NCBI GenBank assembly: GCA_023390395.1
Contig: JAEWCY010000208.1
Span: forward strand, 5,715-69,714
From: Pseudomonadota bacterium
GTDB lineage: Bacteria; Desulfobacterota; Desulfovibrionia; Desulfovibrionales; Desulfovibrionaceae
Reading direction: 5' to 3'
Length of the DNA stretch: 64,000 nt
In this document: positions 37,707-47,294 of the stretch, piece after piece
Layout of the letters: every line of letters starts with the position of its first letter
Position numbering within the stretch: the stretch's first letter is position 1
The notes under the pieces: generated by a model
The model's database searches: none
What the model saw: the letters and a program-made list of their open reading frames with translations, nothing else
Told to the model about the DNA's origin: nothing
Translations under genes and position numbers: made by a program

Positions 37707-39486
37707 GCTCGCTTTCCTTCTCGGTGGGTTGCTGCCGCAAGGGGATGGTCAGAAAAAACGTCGATCCGCTTCCCGGCCGGCTTTCGGCCGTGATCGTCCC
37801 CCCGTGGCGTTCCACGCTTTTTTTGACGACGGCCAAGCCGATGCCCGTGCCGGGAAACTTGCCCCGGCCGTGGAGCCTCTGGAAGGGCTGGAATATCTTT
37901 TCCAGGTATTTGACGTCGAAGCCGATGCCGTTGTCCGAGACCGCGATGCGGGCGTATTGCCGGCCGTCCTTGGCCTCGGCCTCGCTGGTCACGGTGATGC
38001 GCGGCGGCGTTTCGCCGTGAAACTTGAGGGCGTTGGAAAACAGGTTCTGGAAGGCGCGGCGCATCTGCAAGGCGTCGACTTCGGCCCATGGCATCGTGTC
38101 GATCGTGATCTGCCCTCCTGTATCCTTGATGGTTGCCTCGATGTCGGAGACGGCCTCCCGGGCGAGGCGGCCGAGGTCGGTGGCCACGAACGGGTTGGGA
38201 CGGGTGGTGATGCGGGAGTACTCCAGCAGGTCCTGGATGAGGATGTTCATCCGGTCCACGGCGTTTTCCATGCGGCGCAGGTAGTCCCGGCCGGTGGCGT
38301 CGAGATTTTCCGCATTGTTTTCGTGCAGCCGCTCGCCGAAGGCCTTGATCTTGCGCAGGGGCTCCTGGAGGTCGTGGGAGGCCACGGCCGCGAACTCCTC
38401 CAGTTCCCGGTTGCTGCGCTCCAGGTTGGCGGTGCGCTCCGTGAGCAGCAGCGAGGCTTCGGCCAGGGCCTTGCCCACCGCGTCCGTCTCCTCGAGGCCG
38501 AACGCGCCGGGAGCCACGGCGTTGCCGGCGGCCAGTTCGCGGGCCGGCGAAATCAGGGCCCGGATGGAGCGGGAGATGCCCCCGGCGATGTACCCGGCCA
38601 GAATGATGCCGGCCACGGACAGGAGGATCGTGCCCGCCACGGTCCACAGGAGCCATTCCCGCAACTGCTCCCAGACCAGGGACTTGGGCATGTGCACGAC
38701 CACTGCCCAGCCCGTGGCCGGGGACCGGCTCAGGCAGGCCAGGGAGGCGATGCCTTCCAGGTTTTTGAATTCCCTGACGTAATCGCCAGGCCCCGGATTG
38801 CCGAACAGGGGAGGCACCTGCTTTCCCACGAACAGCCCGGGGTTTTGGGTGCGGTAGACCGCCGTACGCTTGCTGTCCATGATGAGCCCCACCCAGCCCG
38901 AGGGCAGGGGATAGCGTTCCATGATGGCCACGATGCGGTTCGTGGGCAGGGTCAGGCCCATGTCGTAGAGGATTTTGCCGTCGCGGACCACGGGCACGTC
39001 CACGCTGATGAGCGCGCGTCCGGTGAGGGCGCCCTGGAAAAGGTCGCTGACCACGAGCTTGCCGTCCTCGAACACGCGGCGTACCGAGGCGCTGTTGTTG
39101 CGCCGGGGCAGGGGCGTGCCCGGGGGGCGGAAGGAATTGTAGAGCTGCTGGCCCGTCGCGTCGGCCACCAGCAGGTCCGACTCGGGATAGGCCTGGAGAA
39201 ACAGCTTGGCCTGCCGGTGGAAGGCCTCGAAATCTCCGGTATCGAGCGAAGGGGACGTCGCCAGCGCGCTAAGGGCGGCCTCGATGATGTCCATCTCCTG
39301 GTCGATGGCCTGCATCAGGGTCTGGGCGGTGTCCAAAAGCCGCTCGTCCACGCCCCGCGTCTTGTCCTGGTAGGCGAAATAGACCAGCGAGCCGGCGGCC
39401 AGCCACACGGGCGTCACGCAGACCAGCACCAGGCAGGCCAGTCGGAAGCGCACGGAGCGCCAGTTCCCGAAGGTGCGTAGTCTCAT
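37699..39486 (-). CDS. Membrane sensor histidine kinase with double-Cache-like periplasmic domain
   Basis: A 595-residue kinase. Helix 1 ([24 protein letters not shown]), a periplasmic domain of about 240 residues of Cache type ([41 protein letters not shown]), helix 2 ([24 protein letters not shown]), HAMP, then a phytochrome-type HisKA ([20 protein letters not shown], His about 370) and HATPase ([29 protein letters not shown]). Cache domains of this form bind small organic acids or amino acids. The gene is followed by the hybrid kinase with overlap. Confidence 0.9.
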
Positions 39487-39490
39487 CGCG

Positions 39491-42133
39491 TCACGATCCC
39501 TGAGCGGCCTGCCTCACGGGCAGGGTCAACACGAAACGCGAACCCAGGCCGGGCTCGCTCTCAACTGCGATCGTTCCCCCATGCCGTTCGAGGACCTTGC
39601 GCACGATGGCCAGGCCGATGCCCGTGCCTTCGTAGGCATTTCTGCCGTGCAGACGCTGGAACGGCTGGAAGATCTTCTCCTTGTACTGCTCGGCGAAGCC
39701 GATGCCGTTGTCCTCGATGGAGATCCTGGCCATCGGCCGGCCGCCGTCGGCGACGACCTCGCCGCCGATGCGCACCATGGGCGGGGCTTGGCCGTGGTAC
39801 TTGAGCGCGTTGGAGATGAGGTTGGCGAAGACCTGGCGCATGAGCGCACTGTCGACTTCCGCCCGGGGCAGGTCGCCGATCTCGATTTCGCCGCCGGTTT
39901 GCGCCAGCGCGTGGTCGAAGTCCTGGGCCGCCTGGCGGGCGAGCTCGCCAAGGTCGGCCTCGGCGAAGGCATGTTCTCCCATGGCCACCTGTGAATACTC
40001 GAGCAAGTCGCTGATCAAGGCTTGCATCCGGGCGGCCGCGTTTTCCATGCGGCACAGGTAGTCCCTGCCGGCTTCCCCCAGTTGGTCGGCGTATTCCAGG
40101 CGCAGGCGCTCCCCGAAGACCCGGACCTTGCGCAAGGGTTCCTGCAGGTCGTGGGAGGTGATGAAGGAAAAGTTCTCGAGTTCCACGTTGCGTGCCTCCA
40201 GTTCGCGCGTGCGCTCCCGGACCCGGTCCTCCAGGGCGTCCCGGGAATGGCGCAGCAGCTCCTCGGCCCGCTTGCGCTCGGTGATGTCCTTCGTCACGGC
40301 GAGAACATGGGCTTTCCCATCTATCTCCATGTATTCGATGGAAAGCAACACGCTTTTCAGTTCTCCGGTCTTGGTGCGCAGGCGCACTTCGAAATCGAGG
40401 ACCTTTTCCCTGGATGCGAACCGGTCCCGGATGTCCTTGCGCGTGTCCAGGTCCACCCATATGCCGAGTTCGAGGGTGCTCTTCCCGATGAGTTCGTCCT
40501 TGGCGTAGCCGGCGAGCCTAAGATAGGCGTCGTTGGCGTACACGAAGCGGGAATCGTCGAAGGACACGATGGCCATGGGCGCGGGGCTGGCCTGAAAGAC
40601 CATGGTGAAGTGCCTGTCGCGCGCCTGCAGCGCCAGTTGGGCCCGCTTGCGCTCGGTGACGTCCTCGCTGCACACCACGATGCCGCCCACTTCGCCGACG
40701 GCCGTATACCAGGGCCGCACTTCCCAACGTATCCATTGGGTGGAGCCGTCGGCCCGCGTGAAGGGGTCTTCCTCGGACCGCTCCACGGCCCCGGCCAGGC
40801 AGCGCTGGTGGATGTCCTTCCAGCGTTGCGGGATCTCCGGAAAGATGTCGTAATGGCTGCGCCCGACGAGTTCGCGCCCGTTTAGGCCATAGTCGTTGAT
40901 CCAGCGCCGGCTGACGGCCATGTAGCGCATCCGCCGGTCGAACATGGCGATGGCCGCCGGCGCGTGCTCGATGAAAAGGCGCAGCAGCTCTTCCCGATCG
41001 CGCAACTCCTCTTCCATGCGCTTTTGCTCGGAGATGTCGGTATTGGTGCCGAACCATTGGAGCACTTTTCCCGAGGCGTCGCGCAAGGGATTGACCCGGG
41101 TGAGGAAGGGGCGGAAACGCCCGTCGGCCCCGAGCAGCGGAAAGACCATGTCGAAGGACTCGCCCGTGGCGATGGAATCGCGCCATTTGTCCAGCACGGC
41201 CGGGAGCATGGCCGGGTCATGCACGCGCTGCCAGCCCCAGCCCTCCATCTGTTCCGGGGTGGTCCCGGTATAGGCGTACCAGCGCTGGTTGTACCAGAAG
41301 ATGTGACCGTCGTCCCGGGCGATCCAGGCGAGTTGCGGGATGGAGTCGGCCAGCATCCTGAATTTTTCCTCGCTCTCGCCGAGTTCCCGGGTGCGCTGCA
41401 AGACGCGTCGTTCGAGGGCCGCGCCCGCCGCGCGCAGTTGCGCCAGCGCCTGGCGCTGGGAGAGGGCCAGGGCCAGGTGACGGGCGATGAGCTCCAGGCC
41501 GCGCACCAGTTGCGGCGTGAACATGTCCCGGCGCTTGTCCTCGAACTGGAGCAGGCCGTAGGTCGCGGCATCGCAGCGCAGCGGCACCAGGGCCGAGGAT
41601 TCGTAGCCCGAGGCGATGCAGTTGCCCCGTATCCGGTCGAGCAGTTCCGGGCGACGCCGCACCAGTTCGCTGTTGCCGTTGCTCCAGAAGCTGCCGTATT
41701 CGGTGACAAAGGGCTCGTCGCGGTCGAGCCTGTCCTGCAGGACCATGCCGCAGGCGCATTCGAGCAGGGGGGCGCCGTCCGCGTCGAGGGGCGGCTGGCC
41801 GTGGCTCCCCTTGGGGCAGAGGCTGTTTTCCAGGCGGATGAATTCCTCGGAAAACCCCTGCGTCCGGAAGTAGGGGAAGTCGTCTCCGTCCCGCAGGCGC
41901 AACCCGACGGCGTCGAAGCCCGTTTCCCGGGCAAGGAGGGTCACGATCTCGCGCAACAGGGCGGGCGTGGCCGTTTCCGATTTGATGCGGCCGAGGGCGG
42001 CGGCGGTCAGGGCGTCCAGGTGTTCGCGCTGCGCCAGTTCCCGGCGCAGTCGGTCCACTTCCTGGACAAGCGTTTCGCGGCTGGGGTGGTCCTCGTTCAT
42101 GCGTGTTTGCCTGCGCGCGAAGCGCCGTTGCAT
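39491..42133 (-). CDS. Soluble GAF - PAS3 - histidine kinase
   Basis: An 880-residue kinase without membrane segments. A GAF-like domain (about 40-230; with cysteines LECACGMVLQDRL), then three PAS domains (about 255-375, 385-500 and 510-625; the first is PAS_3 type, ending GTNTDISEQKRMEEEL), then a phytochrome-like HisKA ([21 protein letters not shown]) and HATPase (NLISNALKYHG, DNGIGFAEQ, GTGIGLAIV). It is four bases upstream of the Cache kinase gene. The start is uncertain: ATG 42100 (MNEDHPSRE) is equally plausible. The CAC motif in the GAF region may bind metal or haem-like ligand. Confidence 0.88.
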   Translation of the reverse strand: MQRRFARRQTRMNEDHPSRETLVQEVDRLRRELAQREHLDALTAAALGRIKSETATPALLREIVTLLARETGFDAVGLRLRDGDDFPYFRTQGFSEEFIRLENSLCPKGSHGQPPLDADGAPLLECACGMVLQDRLDRDEPFVTEYGSFWSNGNSELVRRRPELLDRIRGNCIASGYESSALVPLRCDAATYGLLQFEDKRRDMFTPQLVRGLELIARHLALALSQRQALAQLRAAGAALERRVLQRTRELGESEEKFRMLADSIPQLAWIARDDGHIFWYNQRWYAYTGTTPEQMEGWGWQRVHDPAMLPAVLDKWRDSIATGESFDMVFPLLGADGRFRPFLTRVNPLRDASGKVLQWFGTNTDISEQKRMEEELRDREELLRLFIEHAPAAIAMFDRRMRYMAVSRRWINDYGLNGRELVGRSHYDIFPEIPQRWKDIHQRCLAGAVERSEEDPFTRADGSTQWIRWEVRPWYTAVGEVGGIVVCSEDVTERKRAQLALQARDRHFTMVFQASPAPMAIVSFDDSRFVYANDAYLRLAGYAKDELIGKSTLELGIWVDLDTRKDIRDRFASREKVLDFEVRLRTKTGELKSVLLSIEYMEIDGKAHVLAVTKDITERKRAEELLRHSRDALEDRVRERTRELEARNVELENFSFITSHDLQEPLRKVRVFGERLRLEYADQLGEAGRDYLCRMENAAARMQALISDLLEYSQVAMGEHAFAEADLGELARQAAQDFDHALAQTGGEIEIGDLPRAEVDSALMRQVFANLISNALKYHGQAPPMVRIGGEVVADGGRPMARISIEDNGIGFAEQYKEKIFQPFQRLHGRNAYEGTGIGLAIVRKVLERHGGTIAVESEPGLGSRFVLTLPVRQAAQGS

Positions 42134-42160
42134 AGTCGCCGTTCTCTAAGGCCCAGCTTT

Positions 42161-42610
42161 TTACCGCTCGGGCAGCCTGACGATCTGGAACCAGTATTCG
42201 CCGAATTTGCTCACCACCTCGCACATGCTCTGGAAGGTTACGGGCTTGGTGATGAAGCAGTTGGCCCCGTCCTGGTAGCTGCGCAGGATGTCCGCGTGGG
42301 TTTGGGAGGTGGTGAGGATGATGACGGGAATCTCTTTGAATCGCGGGTCGTGTTTGATCTCCTTGAGGGCCTCGCGACCGTCCATGCGCGGCATGTTGAG
42401 GTCGAGAAGAATGATGTCCGGGCGAGGGGAGGTCTCCGGGTCTGCGAAAGCGCCTTGACGCCTGAGATAGTCCAGGAGCTCCACACCATCCTCAACAACG
42501 CGAAGATCATTGGATAGTTTTGATTTTTGGAAGGAATCCTTGATGAGGATCACATCGTCCTCGTCGTCGTCGGCCAACAGGATCACCACGGATTTGGCTG
42601 CGTTGGGCAT
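42161..42610 (-). CDS. Single-domain response regulator (phytochrome-kinase-associated type)
   Basis: A 149-residue CheY-like receiver with acidic pocket DDDEDD, phospho-Asp in IILLDLNMPRMDG, TTS and the Lys in FITKPV. The longer beta5-alpha5 region and the pattern match receivers that pair with [14 protein letters not shown] kinases. It is the first gene of the four-gene phosphorelay, 27 bases before the GAF-PAS kinase. Confidence 0.92.
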   Translation of the reverse strand: MPNAAKSVVILLADDDEDDVILIKDSFQKSKLSNDLRVVEDGVELLDYLRRQGAFADPETSPRPDIILLDLNMPRMDGREALKEIKHDPRFKEIPVIILTTSQTHADILRSYQDGANCFITKPVTFQSMCEVVSKFGEYWFQIVRLPER

Positions 42611-42869
42611 AACTTCACTCCCGAGTTTAGCGCCAACCTAGCAGAAATGCGCGCTCATTGCCAACATATCCTCGGGTGTTTGGCTTGGACGACGCTTCAG
42701 GCCCGGCACGTCGCGGATCGAGCAATGAAATTTCAACCAAGTCTGCATGCCGTATGTCATGCCGCTCCATGCCGCCGGCAACGACGGGGAAAGGCAGGGA
42801 GGGTCACGACCGGCGAAACGGTGTACGTTTCGCCGGTCGAACGCGGTCAAGACAAGCAATAATAAAATA

Positions 42870-43106
42870 ATGCAATTTAAAAAAATGACAAACCTTTCTT
42901 TGTGGCATGTCTTTATTCCTCCTGATGTAGACGATGTTTTTTATGTTTTGCAGGCTGATAAAGTCGAGATATTTGAATGCAAAACAAATGCAGCTAATGG
43001 GGATGAATTCTTTTGCGTTCCAGTCGAACGGTGCAAAAAATTCCAATTTTCTTTAGAAAAGTTGGAATTTTTCTCTGCGATTATGAATGGGTCGCTCGAA
43101 GAGTGA
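42870..43106 (+). CDS. Small AT-rich hypothetical protein
   Basis: A 78-residue ORF whose base composition is far more AT-rich than its neighbours. The start follows AATAAAATA with no clear ribosome-binding site. It contains DDVFYVLQADKVEIFECK and FCVPVERCKKFQFSLEKLEFF, compatible with a small folded alpha/beta protein. No family is recognised. It sits at the left edge of the accessory island, just before hipA, converging on it. Confidence 0.45.
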   Translation: MQFKKMTNLSLWHVFIPPDVDDVFYVLQADKVEIFECKTNAANGDEFFCVPVERCKKFQFSLEKLEFFSAIMNGSLEE

Positions 43107-43129
43107 TACAGCTATAAAGCGCTACTTGG

Positions 43130-44389
43130 TCAAATGGGTGCCATCCTTAACAGGTTTGCAAGATCTGGATGATCAATGGTTGATGCGAAAAGAGTCTTGT
43201 CATTCTGACAAATTTTAATGCCCCTTGTGTGGGATGACCAGTTCTTCACGGCACGAGCCACTTTTATTGCGATAGCTTTGGCCTCAGAAAGGGGAATATT
43301 GAAGTTTTTCGACGCGGCGAGAGCAAGATCTATGGACGCGGTTGTACTTGAGCCGTGGATAGCCGTATTTAAAAAGCGGGCTTTCTCCACTGGGGGGGTG
43401 GGCTCCAGGTCGAAAAGCGGAGAAAGCCGCCAACCGGCCCCTTGGCCCAGAAATCCATGGTTTCGCATGTGGTCGTCGGTGTTGTTGATCAAAATATTGA
43501 GCACCATACGGCCGAACAGCTCGCGTTGATCTTTTTGGGGATCAGATCCCGCCATTTGAATCGCTTCCGCGAGATACTCATAGCTCCCGGACTCGCCATA
43601 AGTGAGTTCGAGCATGCTCATCGCCGAAATGTAGGGAATACGGGTGCTCCCTTTGCGGTCGAAACGCTCCAGGATGAGCACATGTTTGCCCGCGAAGGTT
43701 GCGAGTTGAAATCGGGGGACGGTCAGGCCCGCATCCTGTGCGATGCGCAGTGCGAGATATTCCCACAGTACCACGTCCCATTTGTCCTTGGGCGAGGGGA
43801 ATTTCACCAAGCAAAGAGTGCCGGCTTTGTCGTAGACGCAAGCCTTCGGGCGCGCTCCGCCAACAGAGGAGCCTGGTGCCAGAAGAATTCTTACATCGTC
43901 CAGGACCTCCTTGTCCGTGCCGACACGGGATGCACTGGCCAAGAGTTTAGGGAGTTGCTCGATATGGGGCAGGGGATTTAATCTGGGATCGGCCAGGAAC
44001 ACGGACTCCCCTGCCAGTGTGAAACGGAGCGCACCTTGCCTGGCCAGGTCGTTTACCCCGAGCAGGTAGTCCACGGCTTGTAATGTTCTTTGGGTGCGCC
44101 CCTGTCTTTGCGCAGTCATGGTTTCGTAGCGTTCGAGCAGGACGCGACCCCATTTGTCCGGAGCACTGTCGCTTATCGCGCCGAAGAGTTCCCGGCCAAC
44201 CGGCGTGTGAAACGTGGACCGGGTCAGCGGCAGCGATGGGTCCAGGGCGAAACCCATGGGGTTCGCCAGCCAGGACGGATCGTATTGAAATGTAGATCGC
44301 ATCTGACCGCGTCCCAGCACGGCCCACATATGACCGACCAGATGGGGCCGGCCAGCGAGGTCGGTATGCACGTCCATTGCGGTTTCCAT
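43130..44389 (-). CDS. hipA: HipA-type serine/threonine kinase toxin
   Basis: A 419-residue HipA family kinase. The N-terminal HipA domain region includes PVGRELFGAISDSAPDKWGR. The kinase core has a glycine-rich SSVGGARPKA loop (about 173), the ATP-binding lysine in CLVKFPSPKD (about 193), catalytic ILINNTDDHMRNHGFL (about 300; Asp of NTDDH) and metal-binding LSPLFDLEPTP. In known systems HipA phosphorylates a tRNA synthetase and stops growth. It begins two bases after the hipB stop, as in hipBA operons. The C-terminal part is more AT-rich than the N-terminal part. Confidence 0.9.
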   Translation of the reverse strand: METAMDVHTDLAGRPHLVGHMWAVLGRGQMRSTFQYDPSWLANPMGFALDPSLPLTRSTFHTPVGRELFGAISDSAPDKWGRVLLERYETMTAQRQGRTQRTLQAVDYLLGVNDLARQGALRFTLAGESVFLADPRLNPLPHIEQLPKLLASASRVGTDKEVLDDVRILLAPGSSVGGARPKACVYDKAGTLCLVKFPSPKDKWDVVLWEYLALRIAQDAGLTVPRFQLATFAGKHVLILERFDRKGSTRIPYISAMSMLELTYGESGSYEYLAEAIQMAGSDPQKDQRELFGRMVLNILINNTDDHMRNHGFLGQGAGWRLSPLFDLEPTPPVEKARFLNTAIHGSSTTASIDLALAASKNFNIPLSEAKAIAIKVARAVKNWSSHTRGIKICQNDKTLFASTIDHPDLANLLRMAPI

Positions 44390-44391
44390 GG

Positions 44392-44709
44392 CTAGGAATT
44401 CTCCTTGGGCAAGCGAATTCGCTTGGGGAGAGACTCCTCTTCCAAGGCGAGGCCGACGGGATCGTTGGTTATGTCGAGCAGGTGCGAAAAGGGAGTCTTG
44501 AAGCCAAGGGAAAAGATCACCGAGGCGTAATTGCCCATGGACACGCTCGGGTCGCCTTTTTGGATCTTGGCCAGCGTGGCCCGGCTGATCATGGCCCGTT
44601 CGGCCAGGATCAGCATGGGGATGCGCCTGCGTAATCTGGCCTGACGGATGTCGGCACCCAGTTCGCGCAAGGATTGGCGCACAGAAATAGAGGGGAATGA
44701 TGGCTTCAT
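44392..44709 (-). CDS. hipB: HipB-type antitoxin, XRE helix-turn-helix
   Basis: A 105-residue DNA-binding protein with a Cro/C1 helix-turn-helix (LGADIRQARLRRRIPMLILAERAMISRATLAKIQKGD, about 18-54) and a C-terminal tail rich in acidic then basic residues (LALEEESLPKRIRLPKENS), probably contacting HipA. It is directly upstream of hipA. A palindrome 18 bases before its start (44728-44745) is the likely autorepression operator. Confidence 0.88.
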   Translation of the reverse strand: MKPSFPSISVRQSLRELGADIRQARLRRRIPMLILAERAMISRATLAKIQKGDPSVSMGNYASVIFSLGFKTPFSHLLDITNDPVGLALEEESLPKRIRLPKENS

Positions 44710-44727
44710 AAGGGTTACTATCTCTAG

Positions 44728-44745
44728 CGTTATATTTAGATAACG
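44728..44745. promoter_or_regulatory. Palindromic operator of hipBA
   Basis: CGTTAT-N6-ATAACG, perfect six-base arms within an AT-rich stretch directly before hipB. The placement and form fit a HipB autoregulation site. Confidence 0.6.
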
Positions 44746-44854
44746 TTTGAGTAAATAGCCCTTATCGGCAAGACGTCAAGACAAAAAGCTTCTGCGGCCT
44801 ACTGTTGCTCGGCCAGGATCTAGCCCGGCGACCTGGCCCCCGCCGGGCCTTTCA

Positions 44855-46717
44855 GTGGGCCGAAGGCCCTCTTGGGGCGTGGCCACCAGTTCTGTTGCGT
44901 TGCTCCCCAAAATCCAAAAAACGATTTATCGGCATAATAGTCTCTTACGACCGCGTCGAGGTGGACGCGGGACTACCCCCGCGCAGGCGGGGAAGACCTA
45001 CGACGGTCGTGGTCGGATTACCGGTCAATCCGCCGGGACGCGTAGCATCACGACCACTTATGACTCCGCCGGCAACGTGGCCTCAGTCACCGATCCGCGC
45101 AACCTGACCACCAGCTTCGACTACGATGCCGTTGGCCGGCGTACGGCCATCCACCGGCCTGACAATTCGGCTGTGCGCTTTACGTACGACAAGATGGGCA
45201 ACATGACCGTGCTGACCACGCCGGCCAACGTGCCCCACGATTTCGAATACAATGCCGTCAATCGCAATTCGGCCTATGACACGCCGCTGTCCGGCTCCTA
45301 CGTTTACAGCTATGACCGCGACCGTCGGCTGACCAAAATCAGCTTTCCCTCGGGCAAGTCCATCACGCGTGCTTACCAGGATGCCCAGCTTGCCAGTGTG
45401 ACCATGCCGGAAGGCAGGGTCAACTATACGTATGAGCCGTGCGGCTCCACGGTGACCCGCGACGCGGCCGGCAACATCGCCACCCGCACCGAAACCGTGG
45501 CCGGCGAGAGCCACGAGTATGCCTACGCCTACGACAACGTGGGGCGCCTGACCCAGGTGACCAAAGACGCCGCCGTGGTGGAGAGCTACTCCTACGACGG
45601 CCCGCACAACGCCCGCACCGCCGAGACCAACACCCTGCGCGGCCTGACGAACCGGGCCTATGCCTACGACGACGAAGACCATCTGACTTCGGCCGGAGAC
45701 GCGAGCTTCACCTACGATAAGGACGGCTTTCTCACGGGGAAGACCGTGGGGGGCCAGACGACCGGCTACACGTATTCGAGCCGTGGGGAACTCACCAAGA
45801 TGGACCTGCCTGACGGGACGGTGGTAGAGTACGTCCACGACCCGCTCGGCCGGCGCATCGCCAAGAAGGTGGGCGGCACGGTCACCGAGAAGTATCTGTG
45901 GCAGGGCCGTACCCGGCTGCTGGCCGTCTATAACGGCTCCGGTTCTTTGAAACAACGTTTCGAGTACGCCGACGCCCGCCTGCCAGTGGCCATGACCCAG
46001 GGGAGCGCGCGGTATTTCCTGGTCTACGACCAGGTCGGATCGTTGCGGGCGGTGACGGACAGCTCCGGCAGCGTCGTCAAGACTGTCGACTACGACAGCT
46101 TCGGCAACGTCATCGCCGATTCCAACGACACTTTAGCCGTCCCCTTTGGCTTCGCGGGCGGGCTCTTTGACACGGACACGGGGCTGACGCGCTTCGGCTT
46201 CCGGGATTATGACGCTGATGTAGGAAAATGGACGGCCAAGGATCCGATATTGTTTGAGGGCGGGGATACGGATCTGTATGGGTATGTGGTTGGGGATCCG
46301 GTGAATGGGGTGGACCCGGAGGGAAAATTTGTCGCTATTTTGGCAGCACCGGCAATTGCTGAGGCTTTAGCCGGGATGGTAACAGGAACCATCATAGGCG
46401 CTAGCGTAGGTCAAGTACTAAGCGATACCTTTTTTGCGAAAGCGCCAGACAATGCATATGATCCAAATGGCCCAAAGGCTCCTGGTAAGCCTGGAGAGGC
46501 AGATGGTTTTAAAGACCCAAAAGGTGGTGAAAATTGGGTTCCAAATCCTAATGGTCGCGGCTACGGGTGGGAAGCAGATGATGGAAGAGTATGGGTTCCA
46601 ACGGGGCCCAAAGCGCATGGTGGTCCTCACTGGGACGTTCAGAATCCAAAGGATAAGAGTGATTATGAAAATAAACGCCCAAAAGGCTGTGGTCCACACA
46701 TGGAAACTGAAAAATGA
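44855..46717 (+). CDS. 5'-truncated Rhs/YD-repeat protein with C-terminal toxin domain
   Basis: A 620-codon open frame whose Rhs similarity begins only around residue 48 (YDGRGRITG). YD repeats follow (TTTYDSAGNVASVTDPRN, YSYDRDRRLTKISFPSGKS). The Rhs core ends in the typical GLTRFGFRDYDADVGKWTAKDP and VDPEGK near residue 490, where base composition drops sharply. The variable tail (NPNGRGYGWEADDGRVWVP, KAHGGPHWDVQ) resembles polymorphic toxin C-termini often annotated as type 37. There is no N-terminal PAAR, signal or secretion region, so this is probably a displaced Rhs tip (orphan cassette) rather than a complete effector. The first about 45 residues may not be coding. A small AT-rich gene follows as immunity candidate. 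Confidence 0.78.
   Translation: MGRRPSWGVATSSVALLPKIQKTIYRHNSLLRPRRGGRGTTPAQAGKTYDGRGRITGQSAGTRSITTTYDSAGNVASVTDPRNLTTSFDYDAVGRRTAIHRPDNSAVRFTYDKMGNMTVLTTPANVPHDFEYNAVNRNSAYDTPLSGSYVYSYDRDRRLTKISFPSGKSITRAYQDAQLASVTMPEGRVNYTYEPCGSTVTRDAAGNIATRTETVAGESHEYAYAYDNVGRLTQVTKDAAVVESYSYDGPHNARTAETNTLRGLTNRAYAYDDEDHLTSAGDASFTYDKDGFLTGKTVGGQTTGYTYSSRGELTKMDLPDGTVVEYVHDPLGRRIAKKVGGTVTEKYLWQGRTRLLAVYNGSGSLKQRFEYADARLPVAMTQGSARYFLVYDQVGSLRAVTDSSGSVVKTVDYDSFGNVIADSNDTLAVPFGFAGGLFDTDTGLTRFGFRDYDADVGKWTAKDPILFEGGDTDLYGYVVGDPVNGVDPEGKFVAILAAPAIAEALAGMVTGTIIGASVGQVLSDTFFAKAPDNAYDPNGPKAPGKPGEADGFKDPKGGENWVPNPNGRGYGWEADDGRVWVPTGPKAHGGPHWDVQNPKDKSDYENKRPKGCGPHMETEK
44968..44998. repeat. Solitary CRISPR-repeat-like hairpin at the Rhs left edge
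   Basis: On the minus strand it reads GGTCTTCCCCGC-CTGC-GCGGGG then GTAGTCCCG: a six-bp CCCCGC/GCGGGG stem with four-base loop, flanked as in type I-E CRISPR repeats. Only one copy is seen and no cas gene is near, so this may be an orphan repeat or a coincidence. The preceding 44746-44967 shows no other gene. Confidence 0.3.
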
Positions 46718-46790
46718 CCCATAAAAATTAGCAAATTCGTCATATCAACGACACACAACCATACGCCAAAGCACGATGGAGTGGCACATT

Positions 46791-47075
46791 ATGAAAAACA
46801 TACAAGTCATAGACGGGGCGGCAAACTGTGCTTACGATATATTTCAAGCTACTGACGAAGAGTTTTTGTTCATTTTTCCTTGCGGAACTGACATTGAATT
46901 CATTGATGACTTAGTATATAGGGTTGGGGAAGATGAAGCGTACAAAGTGCTTGACAAGATATGGCCTAGAAAAATAAATAAAAAAAGTGCATGTGGCATT
47001 CATGGAACATTGTTTTATGAATTACCAAACAAAAAAAAATACTATCCAACCAAGCATGAAACAGATTTAATTTAG
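46791..47075 (+). CDS. Putative immunity protein for the Rhs toxin
   Basis: A 94-residue AT-rich ORF starting 73 bases after the Rhs stop. It is acidic in its first half (DATDEEFLFIFPCGTDIEFIDD as ATDEEFLFIFPCGTDIEFID) and basic at the end. No family is recognised. Position directly downstream of an Rhs toxin tip, small size and matching low GC are the standard marks of a cognate immunity gene, so this role is inferred. Confidence 0.6.
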   Translation: MKNIQVIDGAANCAYDIFQATDEEFLFIFPCGTDIEFIDDLVYRVGEDEAYKVLDKIWPRKINKKSACGIHGTLFYELPNKKKYYPTKHETDLI

Positions 47076-47160
47076 AGTAATGTTGTAAATATAGTCGTTA
47101 TGCCTAGTGTCGCGACCTTGAAATAAGTCTATATCCTGGTCTTTATTTACGCAAACCGGT

Positions 47161-47293
47161 ATTGAGGCTCGATGCAACATTGCCCGCGCCAGCCAAAACG
47201 GGCTGACGACCTCGGTTTCCGGCAACGGCCTGACCGAGAGCCGGACGTTTAACGAATACGGCGAGTCGAACGCCTGGACGGTGACCGTGGGGG
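47161..47293 (+). pseudogene. Rhs core remnant
   Basis: In one frame the sequence reads ARASQNGLTTSVSGNGLTES and then RTFNEYGESNAWTVTVG, which is Rhs/YD-repeat-like. It has no start or stop of its own and ends directly at IS3 remnant sequence. GC content returns to the high level of Rhs cores. Probably part of an older Rhs gene cut by the insertion element. Confidence 0.6.
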
Positions 47294-47294
47294 C

